Source: Rattus norvegicus (taxonomy: Eukaryota; Chordata; Mammalia; Rodentia; Muridae). Taken from it: 64,000 nt of DNA. The position numbers and the translations under genes were made by a program. This document shows positions 23,525-35,439 of this stretch, one piece after another. Numbering within the stretch: the first letter of the stretch is position 1; every line of letters starts with the position of its first letter. The stretch covers positions 67,122,439 through 67,186,438 of the forward strand of contig NC_086034.1 in assembly GCF_036323735.1 (NCBI RefSeq), written 5' to 3'. The notes under the pieces were generated by a model. The model was not told where the DNA came from, made no database searches, and was given only the letters and a program-made list of their open reading frames with translations.

Positions 23525-24949
23525 ACTTTGGTTATGTTTCAGTTGCTCAGAAACAGGACACGGTTTGTGTCTTATGTTCTGTCTTTACTGGTGGAATGCT
23601 TTCTCTGCCCACCTTAGCTAATGATTGGCTCCTGCCTTCTACCAATCACCTATTTCCTCTTATTTTCCCAGAACTGCTATTGGTGATGTCAACACATAGC
23701 TTGCAACTGAAAAAAAAAAAGCACTTACACGCATTCTTAGCCTTGTCGAGGTCTTCAGGACATTCATGAAATGGGGTATAGAATTCCAGTAGGATCTCCA
23801 ATGACAAACCCGTTGTATCTGTCTATGTTAAGTTTTCTGAGTGAAAATGAGAAGACTTGGTCATTGGGACCAAATTGTCTTATCATCTAGATAATATTCT
23901 GAATTCAACCTAATATTAACACTTTCTTCAGTCCAGAAAAGATCAAAGCTAGTTTTGCCACTTAGCAAAAACTTTCAAGTATTCAACTGGAGATAGTGTA
24001 TGTTTAAATGTTAAAATATTCAGCTCTCTCTAATAATTAAGATGGCATGAGCCTTATTTAGCAAGGAATTGTTGTTTTAATAAAAAGATAAGAAGCCCCT
24101 TATTAAAATATTAATCCATATGAAGTGCATGGAAGAGGTCCTGGTTCTCCACTAAGGGTGTCTCTTGATCTTTCTCAGTCTGACTCCTCTGCAACCTTCC
24201 TCTGGTCTCCTCTCTGTTCTGGACTACAGACCACTGAGGAGAACTACATACCCCAGGGTGCCTTGCCAGCTTCAGCTGGGAGCCAGCCAGTGGGAGGAAC
24301 CATTATGAAACCAGCCTTGGGAAGAAAGAGAAGATAATTAAGTCCTGCTGGGTCCTAATTAGCTCACTACCTTGGAAGCAACCCAGTTCTTCCTTGCAGA
24401 ACTCCACCCGGCAGATCTTCCGTTCCCTGAAGTAGGGACCAGTTCCTCTTTTGTTCCTTCAGCCTTAAGTAAGGTAATGCTTTCCCTGCATTTGTTGGTC
24501 TCCAAGTGCTTCAGTCTTCCATTTTTCACTTTCTAACTCTGCCCAGTTTCCTGAGATCCTGTGATTGGTTCCCTCCCCTCCTTGTGGTTCACAAGTCTTG
24601 CTGCACATTATCATCAGCATAGATCGTCTGACGACCACCAGTCCATGGGTTCTTATCCCTCTGAGAGCAGTGTTGCAGACCTGTGGTAGGCCCCATTGTT
24701 AAACAGCTCCACAGGTTGTGAAGCCAAACCCAAGAACCACTTAGAGAACGCATCTGAGTGGATTCCGTTTCCTGCCAAGACCGACCTGAGGAGAGCTCAG
24801 CGTATGTTATGTGTTTGTTTGAAACTACCACCTCGATGCACCATCATTTATGAGACACTTAGAATTCTTGTTTGCATACAACTTTTCATTCAGTCTGGGT
24901 ATTGAGAGTGTGTGTCCAGCAGTCTACAGACGATACCTGTGTTCCTGGC
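23525..24949. other. No recognisable feature
   Basis: Includes an A-run at 23710-23719. Frames of 70-102 codons (23461-23769 plus, partly SINE; 24125-24337 plus; 24589-24831 minus) are unrecognised. The phrase GAACTACATACCCCAGGGTGC at about 24240 looks like an old transposon fragment but is too short to name. Confidence 0.4.
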
Positions 24950-26610
24950 CCAGTGATTTCACACTGGCATAAACGATTCTCTCAAAACCTCTCCTAAAGT
25001 TTCATGCATCCCCATCATGTTCACCTGATGACCGTGCTTCTTGCCTCACTAAGTACCTCATAGGGTTTCTGCCAAACACCATCACCTCCACCTGCATCTC
25101 GGCATCTGCATCTTCTGTCAGAGGCGTGACCACGTGCTCAGATTCCCAACCATTTTACCGGGCACACCAGATCCCATCTACTCTTGCTTCTCTCCAATTC
25201 AACGCGATCCTCTGCATCTGTTTTGCCCTTACTAGAGTGTTTCCATCAGCACAACATAGAGATATGTCCTTTAGTCTTAAAAGACAGGAACATAGGTTGA
25301 TTCCATTTCTTCCACCAACTTCCACTCTCCTACTTTTGTCGGTTCGAGAAGCTACTAAAGGCTAACTATTCTTTGCCTTGTTCTGCCTTAACTAGCACTC
25401 CTTGAAGTCATTGATAAGATTCACATGCTTAACCTAGTGATCAGCTCCCCACCTGCTTGTAAGGTTTGAATGTATTCGACAGTTTCTCCACCTGGATCTT
25501 AGAACGCGGCATTGTTTTGGCTTCTTGTCCATTTTCCAACTCCACGTGGTCCTCTTCACCAGACCCTCTTTGTTTCGCAGTTCTGTTAACTTCAGTTTAT
25601 TTCTGAGCTCGATCTTTGATTCTTTTTTTATTTTCCCCAGGACAGGGTTTCTCTGTATAGCCCTGGCTCTCCTGGAACTTGCTCTGTAGACAAGGCTGGT
25701 CTGCCTCTTGAGGACCGGGATTAAAGATACATACAGCTTCAGTTTTGACTCTTATCTGTAATTACCAGTGGTAGTGGTATTCACCCAGAAGCATTGCCTT
25801 GAGTACCATAAGATTATCAAATCGAGGTCTCTTATCTTGCATCTTTTGCCTGAAATCTTTCCAATCTCAATAGCCCATCAATATCCCTATGAGGTATCTA
25901 ATAGCCATTGATGATTTTTCTTAAGTTGTTCCACTCAGCTTTCCCCATCCTGTTTGTATGTGCCCACATCCTTCCCAGGTCAGAACATCTCAACACACCC
26001 TCCAAGTGCCCTCCTTTCCTGCTCACAATCAGTGTGATAACATCAACTCTCTAAAGCGGGCGCAGGACCTTGCGCTTCATCCATTAGCCTGCTTTCTTAG
26101 GTCACCAGCCTCAGTGTTCCTGGATTTTACAGACTACCCAACATGTACCATCTCTTTCTATAAGGCATCCTTTAAACATGTGATTCAGATCATATGACGC
26201 CTTTGCTCAATAACCTGGGAAAGATTATTTTATTCCACTTGAAGTGCCTATATAACTACCCCCCTTTTTTTCTCCTGTTTAACCTCTCTGACTTCATATT
26301 CCCACATCTTTCCTGAAGTTGCTCCTCTGTAAACATGTTGGTTTCCATGTATCTGCTTAAGATTGCTAGATAGCCTCTTGCCTCTTCCATTTCTGTCCCT
26401 CTTGAATGTATCCACATCTGTTTGATCAGCACTCTCACCTCTAAGCCTTGTTCATCTTCTGCAATTGTCTTCTAGCACTAATTTTCTGACTTTCCTGATT
26501 CCCATTTCTTTTCTACATTATGCAGTCTTCTTCTACACTATACATGTCATTTATCAACCAGAGTATAAATTTCCAGGTCAGGAATTTTGAGACTGTCTTT
26601 CATAATATTC
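24950..26610 (+). mobile_element. Probable L2 LINE relic (sense), interrupted by a B1
   Basis: Pieces in the order of mammalian L2. Around 25395-25500, TTGAAGTCATTGATAAGATT and TTTGAATGTATTCGACAG look like a decayed reverse-transcriptase stretch. At 26180-26600, ATGACGCCTTTGCTCAATAA, CTCCTGTTTAACCTCTCTG and CCAGGTCAGGAATTTTGAGAC resemble the L2 3' end. L2 is inactive and very old in mammals, which fits the strong decay. Left boundary and continuity are uncertain. Confidence 0.5.
25615..25753 (-). mobile_element. B1 SINE with internal deletion, inserted in the L2 relic
   Basis: Antisense B1: GACAGGGTTTCTCTGTATAG, CCTGGCTCTCCTGGAACTTG, CTCTGTAGACAAGGCTGG, then a jump to GACCGGGATTAAAGATACA. 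The block normally lying between (agagatccacctgcct-like) is missing. Near-perfect flanking repeats TTTGATTCTT (25615-25624) and TTTGACTCTT (25744-25753) mark the insertion. Confidence 0.92.
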
Positions 26611-28451
26611 CTTTAGGTTAAGAAAAATTAGTTTCTGGTATGCTATAATACTCAAAGTTTGGTTGATGATTGGTTCAATTTCAGTGGTATTCACAACTAC
26701 TTGACCAGAACAATTACAGATTGCTCTTTCCCCTTTCCACCCCATCACTTCACTTGGCCAGCCTTAAAAATTTTTTATTGAAACATGAATGATAAAGATT
26801 TTTTTATTGCTATTTTAGAATAGCAGACAATAGAATGCTTTTTTTGTGTGTGTTAGCCAAGTACCGAGTCAACATGTTCTGCTTATGATAATGAAACACA
26901 GATACGAAAAGTAAAGATAAGCAATGTCTTTCTAGATTTAATTAATAATATAGGATCCAAGAAATGCTTTCTGGAGAGAAGTTTTTTATGGGTTGACAAA
27001 AGTGTATCTTCCTTAAGCTTTGGTCAAGTCCATAATATCTCATGTAGGCAGCTATTCCCTATTTAATGTGCTCTCTGACATCTGCCAACGTTTTATAGTA
27101 TGAAGAAATGCCTCACACAATGGAATTTGGGCTGTCAGGATGCATAGGGGAATTGAGAGGTTTAAGGTAATGTTCAATATTTCACAGTACAGAGCCCTCG
27201 GGGTGATATTCTCTAGAAGAATCCATAATTGGAGCTGAGCTAAATAGCTTTGTTCCCCTCCAATCTGAGCCTGGTTACTTTATCAAGGAAACAGATGTTC
27301 ATTGCTTTCAGGCAGAGAATAATAAGTCGGGAACGTTTACAAGCCTCTTTTCCACCCGGAAAGCATTTTTGTCAGCTTCTTCATCCTTCGAGAAAATTAC
27401 CAAATCAAGCCTTGAAGGGTGGATGATTAGTGGGTGGCGTGCTTGGCATCTCATTTCTTCTTCTAGGCTGCGGATATGAAAATGCTATTGACCTCCCACT
27501 TAGGGGAACTCAAGCCTTTTGACAGCAGAGTTGTCCTGGGGGTGTTTTCCTGGAGCAGAGAACACAACTATGGGCTAAAACCAACAGCCTGGCATGAGCC
27601 ACACAATGTGGCTTCAGTTGTAGATTACAAATTGTGATTCAATGGCTGGCACTTAACTACAAGGGAGAAGTGGATCCTGCATCCTCACCTCTGAAGTAAT
27701 TTGGAACGTGCGGAAGGAGTCACCTAGTAACCTCTCTGTCCTTTTCAGTATCTAAAGTTTACAAGGACCAGTTTTTAAAGCTCCCAGGAAAACTCAGGAA
27801 AAAGTAATGAAAGTTAATGATGGAAGTCTCTGGATGTTTTGATCACTACTTAGAGAACGCTCAGAAGTTCTTCTTGCACGTGAAAATATCTTGGTTTTGA
27901 ATGATATAACATTTTAATGATGGTTTTAAACATATGTGAAATGACAGCCTGGGAAAGATTATCTTACAAGGTCTTGTAAATCTTGTAATGTGGAGGAGAG
28001 ACAGGACCAGAGAAGGTTAGGGAACCTTTGCACACACTCAGGCTCATGGTCAGAATCAAGTGGAATGGCAATTCAGAAACTGCTCTGGACTCAATCTTAC
28101 ATATTGCTGAATATGTGGGCATACCACTGTATAATGGCTGGGAGAATCCTTCAAGATGGTGTCAGTGTTGTGTTGGGAGTTACTGATAGTACACTGTGTG
28201 ACCTGGTCCCAGCAGTTACATTGGACTCGAAACTCACCTGCTATTCCCTTCACTCTTATAATGGTGGATCACACTTCCTCATGAACTGAAAACTCTTTGA
28301 AGGTGATGGGAGATCATGGAATTTGGAGATGGGATACTTGGAAGTAGATCCTCAACTTGTGGTAGCATTGGGGAGAAGATGAGATCTTTCTAAAGCTTTC
28401 AGTTGGTTCCTGGATGAAGTCACTATAACAAATGACAAACCAATTAAAGCA
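26611..28451. other. Repeat-free, single-copy-looking segment
   Basis: About 1.8 kb without a repeat I can name and with balanced composition, especially 27150-27720. Frames up to 99 codons (27990-28289 plus) show no recognisable protein. Repeat-poor intervals in a repeat-dense window can hold conserved regulatory DNA, but nothing in the sequence alone proves that here. Confidence 0.4.
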
Positions 28452-28847
28452 AAGCATTGTGGTTTGAATGAAAACTGACTTTCATTAGTCGATGTACTTG
28501 AACACTTGATACCTAGTTTATGTCATTGTTAGGGGAGGTTATGGAACCCGTAGGAAGTAGAGCCTTGCTGGAAGAAGTGTGTCACTGGGGATGGAATCTA
28601 AGGTAATAGAACCTTATCTCAATTCCTGTTTGTTCCCTCCTCCCTCAGGGGTCTTTGTGTGGAGGAACTGTGGTCAGCCAGCTTCCTGTTCCTGCCACCA
28701 TGCTTTCAGTGTGTGGTATTCTGCCTGCTCTTCCATGATGAATACTCTCTCTCTCTCTCTTGAATGGTAAGCTAAAATAAACCCTTTTCTCCTTTAAGTT
28801 GCTGTTGGTATGTTATCATAACAGTAGAAAGTAACTGATTTAAGCAT
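28452..28847 (+). mobile_element. Solo MaLR LTR, ORR1-type
   Basis: Solitary LTR of a MaLR (ERV-L-related) retrotransposon, sense strand. It starts TGTGGTTTGAATGAAAAC at 28458. Internal landmarks are GGGAGGTTATGGAACCCG, TAGAGCCTTGCTGGAAGAAG, TGTGTCACTGGGGATGG, CTGCCACCATGCTTTC and a polyadenylation-like AATAAACCC near 28778. The 3' part has TAAGTTGCTGTTGGTATG. AAGCAT flanks both ends (28452-28457, 28842-28847), consistent with a 5-6 bp target duplication. No second LTR or internal coding region is present. Confidence 0.85.
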
Positions 28848-29189
28848 ACAGTTTTACAAAATAGAAGACCCTTCACAAAAAGACAGGACTCCAACATGTA
28901 TGTAAGCCTGTGTATTTTCATGCTGAGTTGGTTAGAAGTACATAGTTTTAGACAAGAACAACTGGACAGAGGGATTGCAACAAACATAGTGGAGGAGTTT
29001 TGCCAGACAGGATCTGCTCAGATTCTCTTCTGCTCATATACTCAGACATATTCCTCTCCTCTGAGGATAGAGTAGGTACCCCTGGGTTGAAAGTTTACTT
29101 ACTTGTTTAAAGAGAAGATGGTGAGAAGGTTAACAGTAACCTTTTTTGTTTGCTCCTTTCTATTGTATTCTTGAATTCTAAGCAGCTTT
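28848..29189. other. No recognisable feature
   Basis: Unassigned single-copy-looking DNA between the solo LTR and the SINE-like pair. Confidence 0.4.
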
Positions 29190-29480
29190 AGTTTGCACAC
29201 CTGTATGTGAGTGTGTGTATATGTTATTGTATGTGTATACACATATGCATGTGTTTAAGTGTACGTACATGCACACACATGTGGATAAATATACAAAAGT
29301 CAGAAGCCAATCTTGACTCTCATTCCTAAGTCTCGTTTTTTGAGCTAGAGTCGCCCATTGGTCTGAAGCTGACCAATTAGGCTAGGCTGGCTAGCCCGCC
29401 AGCTTGGGAGTTTCCTGCAGAATTCACCTCTCCAGCACTGGGATTGGAAGCATATACCACTACACTGTGTGTGCAGTTTT
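29190..29480 (-). mobile_element. Old B4/RSINE1-type SINE, antisense (left of two)
   Basis: TG-rich start (GTGTGTATATGTTATTG), then TTTTTTGAGCTAGAGTCGCC, TGACCAATTAGGCTAGGCTGG, CTAGCCCGCC, and CAGCACTGGGATTGGAAGC. These match the antisense body of rodent tRNA/B1-related SINEs. The head segment is missing, so the subfamily is uncertain. Confidence 0.55.
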
Positions 29481-29484
29481 TGTG

Positions 29485-29768
29485 TATGTGTGTGCTTCAT
29501 GTGTGTGAAGGCCAGATGAGGACACTGAGTGTCCTGCTTTATTGCCCTCAGCCTTCTTCTCTCAAGACAAAGTCATGAAATCTGGAGCTAGGTTCTGACC
29601 ATCAAGTTCAGCAACCATCTTGTCTCTGCCCTCCTCGCCCACGGCCTTGGCATTACAATGTGTGGTGACCACCCCTGGCTTTTTATATGGGTTCTGGAGA
29701 TTTTACAGGGTCTCTCTCTTTCTTGTACAGTGAACATTTCTATGCATTAAACCATCTCCCTAGCCCTA
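29485..29768 (-). mobile_element. Old B4/RSINE1-type SINE, antisense (right of two)
   Basis: GTGTGTGAAGGCCAGATGAGG, TGCCCTCAGCCTTCTTC, AAGACAAAGTCATG, GACCACCCCTGGCTTTTTAT and ATGGGTTCTGGAGATTTTAC, ending in a tRNA-like head TTAAACCATCTCCCTAGCCC. A second element of the same general family sits immediately left in the same orientation. Confidence 0.6.
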
Positions 29769-31270
29769 CACCAGATACTAGCCCCAGCCTCCCTAGCAAG
29801 ATACTGGGAACATCATTATTGAGTGTGAGTAATGGGCCAATCATCTAAATTACTATGAAGAGTTTTATTTTATTTTTAAATTTCAATTGAAAAGTAGGAA
29901 AATAACCTAAGATACCACCAAAGCAGGATGATGATAAGAGTTTTGACAGTGATTGAATGTTCCATAGATATTGGTTTCCCAAGTGTTACACAGCCCCATG
30001 TTGTTCACTATGAAAGCTGATTATCTGCATTGTCTACCTGATTTTCTTGATGTTTGCAGAAGTCTCAGAGTTGTGTTATCTGAACAACTGAGTTACCTGG
30101 TGGGGAAAGAGGATATGAGAAAATGGGATTTTTGCTCTTCTGAGTGGTACAACTGTTCATACCTTTCCTGTTGCTTTTGTATACATAAACATTCCATATT
30201 CACTTCCTGTCTTATCCCCAAAATAAACTCATGAAATGCATGAACTTCATTTTCAATGTAGCAATTTCCTTCCTAGAATCTTAAATGCAGATTGAGTCAC
30301 AAAGATAGATCAGTACAGTAAGTGTTTCCTCTCCCGCTTACTTCTGCTGCATACATCAATGCCCTGGAATGGTCTGCAGAATGATGCTTCTTATTTTCCT
30401 CTAGCGACATCCATTTCTATTATTTTATAGTGCTGGGTTGAAATTGTCATAAGCTCACAGGGCACCCAGGGGCTTCTTTACCCCTTCCCCATTCTTTTTT
30501 GTTCAGTTCTTAGATCATGGTCTTAATAACTGGAATATAATTTTCTACCTATGGAATGATTCAATTGACAGAAGTCAGGGATCAGCTATTTGAACATAAA
30601 ACAATGGCTTTCAAAAAGTACAAACCCTACCAACAGGTTGTTGTCAGTAGATAATATGTTAGAGAAAAAAACATTAAAAATAGATAAGGAAAAATATCAA
30701 ATCACTTTTCCTGTAAACATTATCACAGAACCAACCAACAATAGCATAGGTGAAAGGTAAAAAATTAGCTATGAGGTGCAGAGAAAGACAGGTTGAGGAG
30801 CCAAAAATAGATTTGTCATGGATAAGGTATTTTTCTTTTGGACAGTGTCTATGCAAGATCCCACATCTTTGTAATACTCTCTCCTTCCTCAACTCAGTTT
30901 TTCAGGGAATGCAGTGTATTCTCAAAGTTACTGAAATTTTTTTGATGATGAAATTAGAAGACCATACTGATGATTTTTACTCATTCCTTATGATTAATAA
31001 CGTATATAACAGCTGCCTGTGTAAGACCTGTTCTTGCACGGTCCTGTGGTCAGCCAGAACCTGCCAGCAATAACTCATATTTTGTCATCATCTTCAACAC
31101 GGGGACAAGGATGTGATTTAAAAAGTCAATATTTGCTAGAGGAGAACAAGTTAGTCAGAGAATATTGACAGTCTGTGGCTTAATACTAAGAGTTTCTATT
31201 TCTGAAGGATTGTTTTCTCAAAGAACTGTCAGTATTTTGCCTAATCCATACCCACAGTTGCATATAGCTG
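29769..31270. other. No recognisable feature
   Basis: AT-rich DNA. The longest frame is 107 codons (30750-31073 plus), without recognisable domains or a repeated codon-bias signal. Confidence 0.45.
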
Positions 31271-32560
31271 GTATTGACAATTCTTTCTCCTAATTCTCAT
31301 GTTTTTTTATTATTTCCTCGTGTCTTTTGTACAGTGTAACTTGATCATGCATACTTTCTCTCCCTAACCTAATCCTAACCCTGACCCATCTTCACTTCCC
31401 TACCCACCCCAAACCTGTACCTACAATATCCATCTAGTGTGGATCATGTGACACAATTTTAGGGCTGGCCACTTTGTATTAAATAACAAATTTGGGGGCT
31501 CATCCCTGGGCCAGACTAATTCACACTCTCTCATTATATTTGCCTATATCTCATATTTTGGGGATGGGGTCCTGTGACATTTTCACCTTCTGCATTAGTT
31601 CATTTATTGGTATTGTTCTCTTTCAGATCTTGCTTAGGCAGCCATGTTGTTGAGATGTCATGATATAACTTCAGTGTCATTTCTAGGAGATAGTATCTCA
31701 CAACAGACTTCCTGGTCCTCTGGCTTGTACAACCTTTATACTCCTTCTTTCATGATGTTTCCTGAGTATTAGTGGCAGGATTTGTGTTGTGGAGTGGATG
31801 TTGGGACTGGTACCCCACAATCAATTGATCTCCGCATTATGACCAGTTTTGGTTTTCTCTAATGGTAACTGCTACAGAGAAGAGCTTCTTTGATGTGGGG
31901 TGAGAGCTACACTAATGTATTGATATAAGGATGCTTACAATGAGCTTAGGAATCATGCTTGTCTAGTAAAGTGGTAATACAGGTTCTCCTCTAAGATCCA
32001 TGACTTCATTTGTACCAGGTAATTGCCTGGGCTTCTAATACTGGGCATAATCTCTCTCTTGTTGAAGGGACTTACCTGTCTCTTGTTGAATGGATCTTTA
32101 AGTCCAATTGAACAGGTAATTATGACTCCCAAGATATAAATACTACTAGCCCCTTACAGACATCTGATCATTGGAGTTGTTGGCTAGGAAAGTCCTAGCA
32201 ACTCCCCAAACAATTCTATTTCTGTTGTTGTCAAGTCCCGACTGCTGAAGACACTTGGGACACAGTACTCAGAGGACTTGATCTGGATCCCATCTGAAAA
32301 CCCTTCCAAGCAGTCCAAAGGGTCCAAGAAAGAAAGGAATCAGTATGTCTTTCCAGCTGTGACACCTATAAGCAAAGGAATCTTTTTTAGAACTAAAGAA
32401 ATTGGATTGACAGTATTATGCCCAAACTTCTAAAAGCATATCCTGCAACTTAGGCAAGTGTCTCTCTCTCTAGAATGAGGACTCTGGTAAGAGAGAAGGG
32501 CTGTGGAAGGAGTGGTAAGGCAGTGTTGTGTCTCCTACCCACTCATGTTGAAGTTTTTCA
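31271..32560 (-). mobile_element. Lx-type L1 3' UTR fragment
   Basis: Antisense. Recognisable blocks include TTTAGGGCTGGCCACTTTG, TTGCTTAGGCAGCCATGTTG, TAGGAGATAGTATCTCACAAC, GACTTCCTGGTCCTCTGG, TGGGACTGGTACCCCAC, GGTTTTCTCTAATGG and TTAAGTCCAATTGAACAGG. They follow the order of the long 3' UTR of old rodent Lx LINEs. The right boundary is vague and the last 300 bp are less certain. Confidence 0.65.
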
Positions 32561-32974
32561 CCTTTGATTCCTATTACTATATTTTCCCCTAATTTTCCAT
32601 GTCAGTTTGAGGGGAAATATAGAAAACAGAATACTATAACTTTCTATAATCATAAATCATAATCATAAATCATAAATAATACCATCTTTTGTGTTTCCCA
32701 ACTCCCCCTAAAAATAATCATTTTAGGAAAATTAAATTACCAGCATTGATTAAAGGAACACAGAGGATCAAAATATACCAACAATTGGGAAAATAAAAAA
32801 AACACTACCCAAAAATATAAATATATATTAATATATATACACATAAAATTGAGGTCTTATCTTAAAATTTAATCAATTACATCTGTAGATGAATGTAACT
32901 GAAGACCAAAACAAGCAGCACTGTCAAATTTGGAAGCATTTAAAAACTCACATAGGATAACCAAGCTTCAAAAA
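32561..32974. other. AT-rich spacer with short ATCATAA repeats
   Basis: Contains several TCATAAATCATAA units at about 32648-32682 and an AT-rich stretch at 32815-32842. No other feature is seen. Confidence 0.5.
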
Positions 32975-33210
32975 AAAAGTCTTTTATTCACTCAAATATA
33001 TCTTGTATATTAAAAAATAAAAAATAAAAGTTTTCATGCAATACATTCAGAACATGACTTCTTCTTCTTCCCCAACTCCTCCCAGGTTCTCCCCACCTCC
33101 CAATCCATTCACTCCACCCCTTCTTTCTTTCTTTAGAAAACAAAGAGGCAAACAAAAGTAAAAACAAACAACCCACAATAAAAAATGAGATAAAAGCAAA
33201 AAAGAAAGCA

Positions 33211-33302
<92 letters not shown>

Positions 33303-33830
33303 CATAAAATCACAGAGTTACAAACCATAATATACAAGCAAAGGACCAGTAAGAAAATAAATTCCCAAAGCAGTATGAGACAAAAAATGTCAACAACAAA
33401 AATATAACTGAGTTTATTTTGTTGGCCATCTACTGCTGGGCATGAGCCCCTACCTGTACGTGTGGTTAATATACCCAGTGAGACTGCATTAGAGAAGACT
33501 AATTTTTCCATTGCAACTGGATGTCAGTTGTACATAGCTTCTTGGTTAGGGATTAGAGGTCATGTCCGTTTTCCTCCTCAGCACTGAGATCCCATCAGCC
33601 TTGAACTTGAACTTGTGCAGGCCCTGTGCATCCTGCCAGTCCCTGTGGGTTCATCAGTCCAGTTATTCCCAGAAGGCCTTGCTTCCTTTATGTCCCCCAT
33701 CCTCCCTCTGGCTCCTACCATTTTTCCACCTCCTTTTCTACAAAGTTACCTGGGCCTTGATGGGAGGGATTTGATGAAGACAACCCTCTCTGGAGTGAAT
33801 GTTCACATCCTGTAAAGTCGACTTCATACA
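32975..33830 (-). mobile_element. Lx-type L1 3' UTR carrying an internal CA repeat
   Basis: Antisense. GAACATGACTTCTTCTTC, CCCCAACTCCTCCCAGG, an AAAC-rich block, TTTTGTTGGCCATCTACTGC, TGGGCATGAGCCCC, TATACCCAGTGAGACTGC, ATAGCTTCTTGGTTAGGG, TGCAGGCCCTGTGCATCC and TTTGATGAAGACAACCC follow the Lx L1 3' UTR order. The A-rich region has been expanded by a CA microsatellite. A long minus-strand frame over it is just the repeat. Confidence 0.85.
33216..33301. repeat. (CA)n microsatellite with one interruption
   Basis: About 43 CA units with a single doubled C at 33251-33252. It sits inside the A-rich part of an L1 3' UTR, a common birthplace of CA repeats. Confidence 0.98.
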
Positions 33831-35023
33831 TTTGATCAATGTAGTTGATTTTCATGAACCATGAGGTTGTTTGATGAACAAGCTGATACCAGCTGGAATG
33901 TTATGGAACAGAATTGCAGTCCATGGTAAAGAATTAGCCACAGTTGCCAATGGATTCTTCACATAAACCGATCCTGAAGTCTAAAATAAGATAACACAGG
34001 AATAGCTTGCCATCAGAACCGTGTGATCAGCAACCTTTGTATGGGGAATTTGCTGATTCTTTGCTTTGGGAAGTTTTCATTCGTGAGTTCATCTGTGAGG
34101 CCCTGGAGTCTGCTATATTGTTGTGTGGCTTTAACAGGAGTTTTTCTACACACTGTTATCCTCAAAGTAAACAATAAAATATTTGCCAATCTGCCTGATC
34201 AATATAGATAGTTTTTTAGGGTCATAAAACTTTGGGCAAGTGTTTTCTCTTTTTCTAGTATTGTCCAACCTCGTATTAATATTGAACCACAGGAGATGAT
34301 GTCACAGGGCTATTCAATGCATTTTGTACATAAACATGCTCTGAGATTCTAAGATAGAAATAGACTATAGTAGATCTCTAAACACTAAATTCTCATACTT
34401 TTAAGGTGCATAATACTTACTTTATGTTCAATATTATGTGTTTTGGAAACCCCTACGAATGATAGATAAAGAACATATAAAGTTTAAGAACAGTATAAAT
34501 GTTTGGTGTCTCTATTTTTAAACATTGTTTAAAAATGGTTTCTAAAGTGCTAATATAAAACAATGAAGTATATAATTTAGTGGACACATATTAAGGAAAA
34601 GGTAGAGGCAATGTTTGTGACTTCCTCCCACAACATGCTAGAGAATGAACTAAAATGCCCTTGAAGCTGGTAAAGGAATGGAAGAGAATTAATTATAGCA
34701 GTGGGGCACTCTGCCATCATGGCTGCACAGTACATTTGAGAACTGAAACTTTCTGATTCTCAGAATTGCCAGGTTTGAAAAGAATTCAGAAATATAAATG
34801 TTAAAATAATTGTATGAATGATTTCTTTGCTTTCCAAATGCCTACCTGGAGGACACCATCATGCCAGGGATTTAGGTTGTCCAAGCTAAACCCCTCCACT
34901 TTACTTGAGCAATAATCTCTCTTTTCCAGTTAAAATAAGCACCGCTTCGATGACTTTGGTTTTAGCAATAGCACTAGTAATATTTTATTTATTACATTTT
35001 CCATAGATATACAGTTTCACATT
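33831..35023. other. No recognisable feature
   Basis: AT-rich single-copy-looking DNA with no nameable repeat and no convincing frame. Confidence 0.45.
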
Positions 35024-35430
35024 AGGGTGAGTAGAGAATACAATTATAGTGTGTGGAGGGTGAAGGACACAGTTACAGTGTACTAGGGCGGGTAGAGGAC
35101 ACAGTTACAGTGTACTAGGGTGGGTGGAGGACACAGTTACAGTGTACTAGGGCGGGTAGAGGACACAGTTACAGTGTACTAGGGTGGGTGGAGGACACAG
35201 TTACAGTGTACTAAGAAGGTGGAGGAAACCATTACAGTGTACTCGGGAGGGTGGTGGACACAGTTACAGTGTACTAGGGAGGGTGATGGACACAGTTACA
35301 GTGTACTAGGGCGGGTGGAGGACACAGTTACAGTGTACTAGGGAGGTAGAGAATTGAGGTACTCTATATTATGTGTATCACAGAGGGTGAAGAACACAGG
35401 GACTGCATATTAGGGGGGCTGGAGGACACA
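35024..35430 (+). repeat. 32-bp minisatellite, about 10 units plus degenerate edges
   Basis: Tandem units ending GTTACAGTGTACTA. Unit ends fall at 35085, 35117, 35149, 35181, 35213, 35244, 35276, 35308 and 35340, so the period is 32 bp with one 31-bp unit. Units alternate mainly between GGGCGGGTAGAGG and GGGTGGGTGGAGG variants. Degenerate units extend to the left (35024) and right (to about 35430, GGACACAACTGAGG). Confidence 0.97.
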
Positions 35431-35439
35431 ACTGAGGTG

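Noticed and set aside
28458..28841. ORR1-type LTR as part of a complete endogenous retrovirus-like element
   Set aside because: No second LTR or internal coding sequence nearby. Flanking AAGCAT copies indicate a solo LTR.
31365..31392. Interstitial telomere-like CCTAACC / CCTAACCC words
   Set aside because: Only two or three imperfect units within L1 3' UTR-like sequence; no true TTAGGG array.
33047..33511. 154-codon minus-strand frame with long CVCVCV run
   Set aside because: Produced by the CA microsatellite inside an L1 3' UTR.
35024..35430. Regular array considered as CRISPR or satellite
   Set aside because: Units are directly adjacent with no variable spacers, so it is not CRISPR. The array is too short and local for a centromeric satellite.
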